Below the pieces are notes generated by a model, which had not been told where the DNA came from, did no database searches, and saw nothing but the letters and a program-made list of their open reading frames with translations. Position numbers and translations under genes: made by a program. Positions 58,286-64,000 of a stretch of 64,000 nucleotides of DNA are shown piece after piece. Positions within the stretch are counted from its first letter, which is position 1. Every line of letters begins with the position of its first letter. This DNA is from Polytrichum commune (lineage: Eukaryota > Streptophyta > Polytrichopsida > Polytrichales > Polytrichaceae): assembly GCA_950295325.1 (NCBI GenBank), contig OX485804.1:56346429-56410428 (forward strand), read 5' to 3'.

Positions 58286-61200
58286 CTCTTTGTATGTTGG
58301 GGTGATTGGATTTCGTGATTGCAAAAATTTTACTTCTAGAAGCTCCCAAAGCAGGTTATGTTGGAGGTGTTACACCATATTTCACATGGACATGGACATG
58401 ACAATGACTTCAACCACTTTCTCCCTAACCCAATGACATGCTCCAGTGGGATGACCACCTAATCCTTGTGATGCGAGGGCTTTGATACTCATATAAATTT
58501 TCTTTAAATGATGCTTAACTCAAAGTAAGTACTTGAAATTGAAAAACATGCGTAAAGCAACAATTCCATGTAGGACCTATCATAAATAAATACATAAAAG
58601 TATCGTCGGGGTTTGGATACACCAACATGAATGGGAGCCCGTTCCTCTATACCATGATCATGTTTGACCAAGCATCATTGTAAGAAGACTCCCTTTTGGA
58701 AGGTGGGCTCCTTTAGTTTTCATAAATTAAGAATAAAAGTATTCTCATTAGTATTATTTATTATTAGTAGTAGTAGTAGTATTAGTATTATTAGTATTAA
58801 AAACCGGCTATTTTGAGTGTTTGGATGAGTGGGTTATTTTGCGGATCTTTCGCTGTGTGCGGTATTTCTTCACTAATTTCAATATGGTATTCTTTCTTCG
58901 TTTTCTTCGTTTTCTTCATTTTCTTTGTTTTTTCTTCTTTTATTACTCACATTATCTTCTTCTTGAGAACATGTTTGGCTGCTGGTAATGTTGAAATTGT
59001 TGTTGTTGCTGCTTCAAATTATAGGAATATGCCAACTCTAGGATATTTTTCTATTTATCGACCTTGCAAAAAATTACACATTGGCGGAGGACGAAGTGCA
59101 CTAGAAGGAGAATGAAGCATATTAGAAGCATCTAATATTTCAGTAATTGACGATTTGTTACTCCTAAAAATTAGAGTCATGTCTTCCATTCATTGTGTAT
59201 ATTATGATCACTCTCATTGTAACTCTATACGTAACTTTCATTTGGTGTATATCCCTCCATTTGTTGCAAAAAAAAATCACATATTGCTACATAAATTATG
59301 TCACAACAAATTTAGAAAAAAAAATGAAAATCTTCTCAATACAACAACCTTATATACAACTTTTGGTTAATATTATATTATAAATTCTAATTTAAAATTT
59401 TAATGTCTAAATATTATTTACTATTCTATTACTATTCTATTATTTAATAATTTCATATTAAAATAATTTAAAATAATTTAATATTCTACTTGTTTATTTA
59501 ATTTAATTTTTCTAATGCTTTTGGTTAATTTAACGTTTTTTTTGTTTTTTTGGGTTTAGACATTATATTAGTTTTTAAATATATAACATTACAATTTTAT
59601 AGTTTTACTGTTTTTCTATAATAAATGACAACTACCATATCATGCACAATTTCCAAAAAAATAATTACAATTTTATTAAAATAACAATTCGCCGCCATGG
59701 GCCCTTGCCTTTTCCTACTAGACCACCTCTCTTGCCTTGTTCACCGCAAAATTTATTGGACCATGTCAATGCATTTATTAAGCTTTAAAATTTGTATTTT
59801 GGGGACCTCAACCTTCATGGTCCCTCTGCCATTTATTCCTTAGTGTAAACCGAAGTGGCCTCGGGACGAGTTCAGCAACCAATCAACACTCTTACATCGC
59901 CCTGGTCCGACTTCCTGGTTCATAGTGTAAACCGGCCCTAAGCTAACATGTGGTGGAACCTCAACAAGGCCCGCCACAGTAAACCAGACTACGTTACACG
60001 TGTTAAACAATGACACTTAAATAAAATCGGAATAAGAAAAAAAGGGTTATAGTAGGTGTGTGAAAATGTACCCGATGAACGTCGACATGGCAAAAAAACG
60101 TTGCTTACCCACGTACCGCCACCAATACACCTATGCGCACATAGCATAAATCCAACAATGCGGAATACATGTTTACCACATATGCTAAGTATGGACCAAA
60201 GCACTTTGAATTCGATGTGTGTAAATATGAGCATTTAATATTGAGGCCTAGTGGGTGCCTAATTATTCCAACAATGTTTGGTAGTTGCCTAAGACCATCA
60301 ACACATAACAAACACAATTCGCATAACATGCATACCAATCAATAAATTAGAATCGACGTTTTTGTGAGGGGAAGGCAATAGCCGTGGCTTGGGTGAGTGG
60401 AAGAAAATCGACAAGTAATGGAGCATCCGGAAGACGCACCAAGTAGAAAAGAGTGGGTTGAGGGGGGGGGGATGAGGAGGCTATGGGTCCTATATCTTTG
60501 TTGCTTTGCACATGATTTATCGTATATCACTAAGTACCCAAAGTAATCCAATTAATGAAGTGCACTCCCACCGCAATGGCATGTAGATTGCTATGATGGA
60601 GCCAGTGTATTAGAGCATGAGCGATGAAAAGAATTGAGTGATTCGTGAGAGAGGATTGCCTAGTCACTAATCCCAATTAATCTTAATAAATGAGGAGTGG
60701 GTCTAGAATCAAACATTGATAATGGTAATGGATGTGTTTCCAACTCATCATAGCTTGGTTCACATACATACCCTACTAAATTAGTTTGTTGGTTAATATG
60801 CATTAAGGATACTAATGGCAGTGGCATGCGAGTGTAGGTGCCAACCACACTAATTTCGGATATTTGTCATTAGTAGGTGGATGTTGTGAAGGGAGTGGGC
60901 AAGTCATATCACAAAGCCAGTGACTTGTGTTTTTATAGTACCTTAGCAGGGGAAACTTGTGGATAAAAGTGCAAGAAACCTCATAATAATTTTTGAAACA
61001 AACAACAATATAGATGTTTTTGCTCGTTATAAGAGCATATCATACATATTCACAACTAGTTTGAGGTCATTCCACATGTATTGTACCAAGAGTTACAAGA
61101 ATTTGTGCTACATACGCAAGAGGTTGGGCATGAGCGGCTCAGTCGGTCACAAGGATGTTGGTCCACTAACTATTCTGTCTATTGGTGGAGGGTAGATGGT

Positions 61201-62625
61201 GACATCATTTGATTGGTTGGTGTGGTTACAATGTGACCACTTGACCTGGAATAATTATCATTATATTGTACATGCCCCAATCTTCTATGTACCTTAGATG
61301 TAGCTTTCTATAGGAGAATTTGTTCATATAGTGTTCATGTGTACTTGAAAGGCAATGTATTAATACATTAGACAGCGTGTCATAACCCCAAATCTCGTAA
61401 ATCCATGCCCAATTCTCGGACGCCATTTACCCCAACGAATTAGCAATTATATGTGTATGTTCAAGTATAGGCATTAGCAAAAATTGCAACCGAATTAATG
61501 TTTGTAAAGGACTCCCAAGGAAAATTCGTTCATCAAATGGGAACTGCGCAAAAGATGATGTGGTCCTTTAGGGGTTGATAATTAGGTGGACAATAAAATT
61601 TCGAAAAAACATATGAATTTTGTGGGTGGAATGAAGATGCGATCTTGACCTCAAAAACTTAGAAAGCCGATTATTGAGAAAATCATTTCCCAGTGATAAC
61701 AAGAGTTTCTCTAATTCAATAAAATTTTAAAAATTATTTTTTGGGAAAATCTACTTCACATATCACCTTCCATGTTGGTCATGTTTCCATCAAAATTTAA
61801 AAAAAAGTTACAACCTACTCTAATTGCTTACACCTCTTAGATAAGTTTCACACATTTGGTACAATCCATTTCAATACATCACATTTTTCATTCTAAGATT
61901 CCGATATTGCAAAGCTTGCTACCTAATATGGCTATGGGTGATGGGTCTTAATTGGTTATATATATCCCATCAATTAAGTTGACTATTAAGGCTATAATGA
62001 TTAACATATTTGAAGGATATAGTCCAATCTCTTTTAAACACATGTCTTTCTGGTATGTATTCTTGCATGCATAACCAACCACAAACCACTCAAATATAGG
62101 TGTCCAATTAAGATAAGTAACCAAATTAGGCACATCTACCTTATTTACTTACAATAGTAAGTATGTACATGCTTTTGAAGTGAATAATTTTGCCATTCTT
62201 GGTATTTTGAGGTGTAAGTAAGTTTGCGCTCTAATTATTTTCTTCACCTAGGAAGTGTGCCGTGAACGTGACATTAATATACTCTTTCACCATAATCGCA
62301 TCATCACTCTTGCTGCAGAGCAAGGTTTAGGATTATGTTTGCTAATGCAAATTGCAAGCCACAAGCTTGTACCTACAAGTTCAAGGACATAATAAGGTGC
62401 ATCATGTGCCTTATGTGGTTACTCTTCTTAATCACACCTACATTTGAATCGTGAGTATATATATATGTGTGTGTGAAAAGTCATCCCAATATCACACTTG
62501 TACTACGCTTATGCGAAAATGTTGAAGTTAGTGGAAATAGGTCTGCCTACTCTATACGATGTTTTTATATATTATTTTTAAAAATTTAAAGAAAAGAAGA
62601 AGTAGTCACTGATCTCTTCTAGATT
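58286..62625. other. Intergenic, no gene recognised
   Basis: AT-rich with simple repeats: TTA/TAG trinucleotides at 58743-58800, TTTTCTTCG runs at 58895-58935, a G10 run near 60462. Three AGTGTAAACC-like words lie at 59850-59980. No open frame has a recognisable motif. Confidence 0.5.
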
Positions 62626-63182
62626 TTGCATCTCAACTCAATTATAAAACTTAAAACAACAATCTTGGGATTTAGTATTTCCTCTCTGCAAATGACATGC
62701 AGCCCTGGTGTGCCCAGAGACCGGATTCAGACTGACTGTATATACCGTAGAGTGCTTCCTGCTCCAGCTTTGATTCTTCTTGGAAAATTTCCACATGGCA
62801 GTCCTACATTGCATGAGACCATTCAAAATCCATGTGGAAATTGTGGTTCAGCATCAATTTTGATGAACCAGAAAGCACCTTATGGTGTCCATTGTACTTT
62901 CCTGTGTGGCAGTGACCCATAAGGATAAGGGTTGGAGGGTCGACCAAAAAAAGGGAAAGGAATAATAACAAGTCCTTGAGGAAAGGTCAAGACAGTTGAG
63001 AGTGAACAAAAAAGGTTGCCAATTGGAGTGGCATTCATTTGATTGAGAACTGTTCCAAAGTGAACCTGTTCACAGTTAATTACACAAGGATATCCTGATA
63101 GGATAGGCCCTCGGACCTTGTACCCAACTAGTGGTATTGTGAGAACTATGTACAAATTGCTGCGTTGATGACAACTAGTCAC
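62626..63182. other. Unassigned stretch with open frames on both strands
   Basis: Plus 62626-62922 and minus 63182-62880 are open and have ordinary protein-like composition, but they overlap only slightly and I recognise neither. The minus frame continues past its stop with protein-like sequence, which may be a decayed exon downstream of the dioxygenase. No function is proposed. Confidence 0.25.
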
Positions 63183-63268
63183 AAGAAATCTGCAGCCTTC
63201 ATGTCTAGCCCAACGATGATAAACCTTTGGAGGTCAATTACAAACTTACCAATAAATAAATAGATTAC

Positions 63269-63966
63269 TTAACCAAAGTTGTTTAGGACTTTGTTGATGA
63301 CATGGTCACCATATACAACGGGTGCAAACCCTTTCCCTCCATCTGTAGATGCATCCTTCAAGAAATCAAGAGGTTCCACTCGAGTTTCAAAATTAGGCTG
63401 CACACACAAATGTGTCTGTCAGTTCATCTTCTGGTAGATTTGACCCACAAGAGTTCCTACTATTCTAATAGTTTTTTGAAATAGTCACAAGAATATATTC
63501 TTCGGCTACACCAAATAGTCCTGTAAGTGTGGCCACAGTAATTCTCTACATCCCATGTTAATTTTCTACACACACCAAATCTCTACTTTGGAACTAATGC
63601 GGGCACGTGGGCCACATTAGTTGTTATTTTCAGAAACTGATGTGGGTGACTATTTTTTTTTATGCTACTATGGAACTGTCCTTTTGGTCAGAAGTCTCCA
63701 GAAAGACTTAGGGGACGACCTGGTACCTTGGGCCCACATTATTTCCACACTGACTACACAACTAGGGTGGCCTACAATGATTATTTCCACATTAATATTC
63801 CACCCACTCTAATAGGGAAACTTTATAGAAATTCCAGTTTCGTCCAAGAATAGGGAAAAACAAAGCAAAATGTCACCTCATAGAAGAATGGCACAGAGAC
63901 TCGGTACTTTCTGTTGTTGTTCAAAACACGGTGCAATGTTGATTGGTATAGGCCGTTTGTCCAGAT
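63269..63966 (-). CDS. 2-oxoglutarate/Fe(II) dioxygenase, last two exons, 5' part outside the window
   Basis: Exons 63966-63877 and 63397-63269, GT-AG, both phase 0. The first has IWTNGLYQSTLHRVLNN, giving the distal iron-binding His, and YRVSVPFFYE, with the Arg-x-Ser pair that binds 2-oxoglutarate. The second gives PNFETRVEPLDF and ends after VLNNFG with TAA at 63271-63269. An acceptor (TTTCAG) precedes 63966, so upstream exons lie past 64000. The gene is a plant DOXC-type oxygenase acting on a small metabolite or hormone. The substrate cannot be told from this part. Confidence 0.85.
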
Positions 63967-64000
63967 CTGAAACAATAAACACAGGGTATTTTTTATCCTG

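Overview
This is a nuclear plant window, most likely from a moss. The genes carry short GT-AG introns and plant gene families: an IGHMBP2/SMUBP-2-type helicase, a CYP71-clan P450 and a 2-oxoglutarate dioxygenase. The strongest lineage clue is a protein kinase / NB-ARC / LRR fusion, an architecture known mainly from mosses. Most of the sequence is AT-rich and full of transposon remnants and tandem repeats. The species call is inference; no rRNA or organelle marker is present.

Layout. 1-104 is an assembly gap. 105-2147 is the 3' part of a five-exon gene for a degenerate beta-class DNA (adenine/cytosine-N) methyltransferase-like protein. A 2.2 kb minisatellite of 48-bp units follows (3300-5545), then an unrecognised ORF (5672-6172) and a hAT transposase remnant (6905-7639). 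7.7-17.3 kb is repeat-rich and gene-poor. It holds a 252-bp tandem repeat and a promoter-like stretch with no gene body.

17.3-24.3 kb is the centrepiece: a decayed kinase-NB-ARC-LRR immune-receptor-like gene. Its N-terminal coding region is split by a 1158-bp TIR element flanked by TA. Its LRR region is exactly 40 tandem 72-bp units with one 1-nt deletion and two later stop codons. 24.6-34.1 kb holds two decayed hAT transposases on the minus strand, three copies of one MITE with perfect 8-bp target duplications, and an unusual hairpin-rich repeat (about 28.0-29.0 kb).

37662-44126 (minus) is an intact 15-exon helicase gene, predicted at 675 aa, with two fold-back elements in its introns. 44.3-51.4 kb is mostly non-coding repeats. 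At 51.4-52.4 kb a second copy of the hairpin-rich repeat abuts a truncated FCP1-like phosphatase fragment. 52804-56820 (minus) is a complete three-exon P450, predicted at 551 aa. A 1 kb fold-back element lies at 57.3-58.3 kb. The right edge carries the last two exons of a minus-strand 2-oxoglutarate dioxygenase.

The genes do not form an obvious pathway. The P450 and the dioxygenase are both oxidative enzymes on the same strand about 6.4 kb apart, but no co-regulation is visible. The most unusual signals are the 40-unit LRR array with the TIR element in its coding region, two covarying 50-nt tRNA-like hairpin structures lacking an anticodon arm just downstream of two hAT transposase remnants, and the hairpin-rich repeat family.
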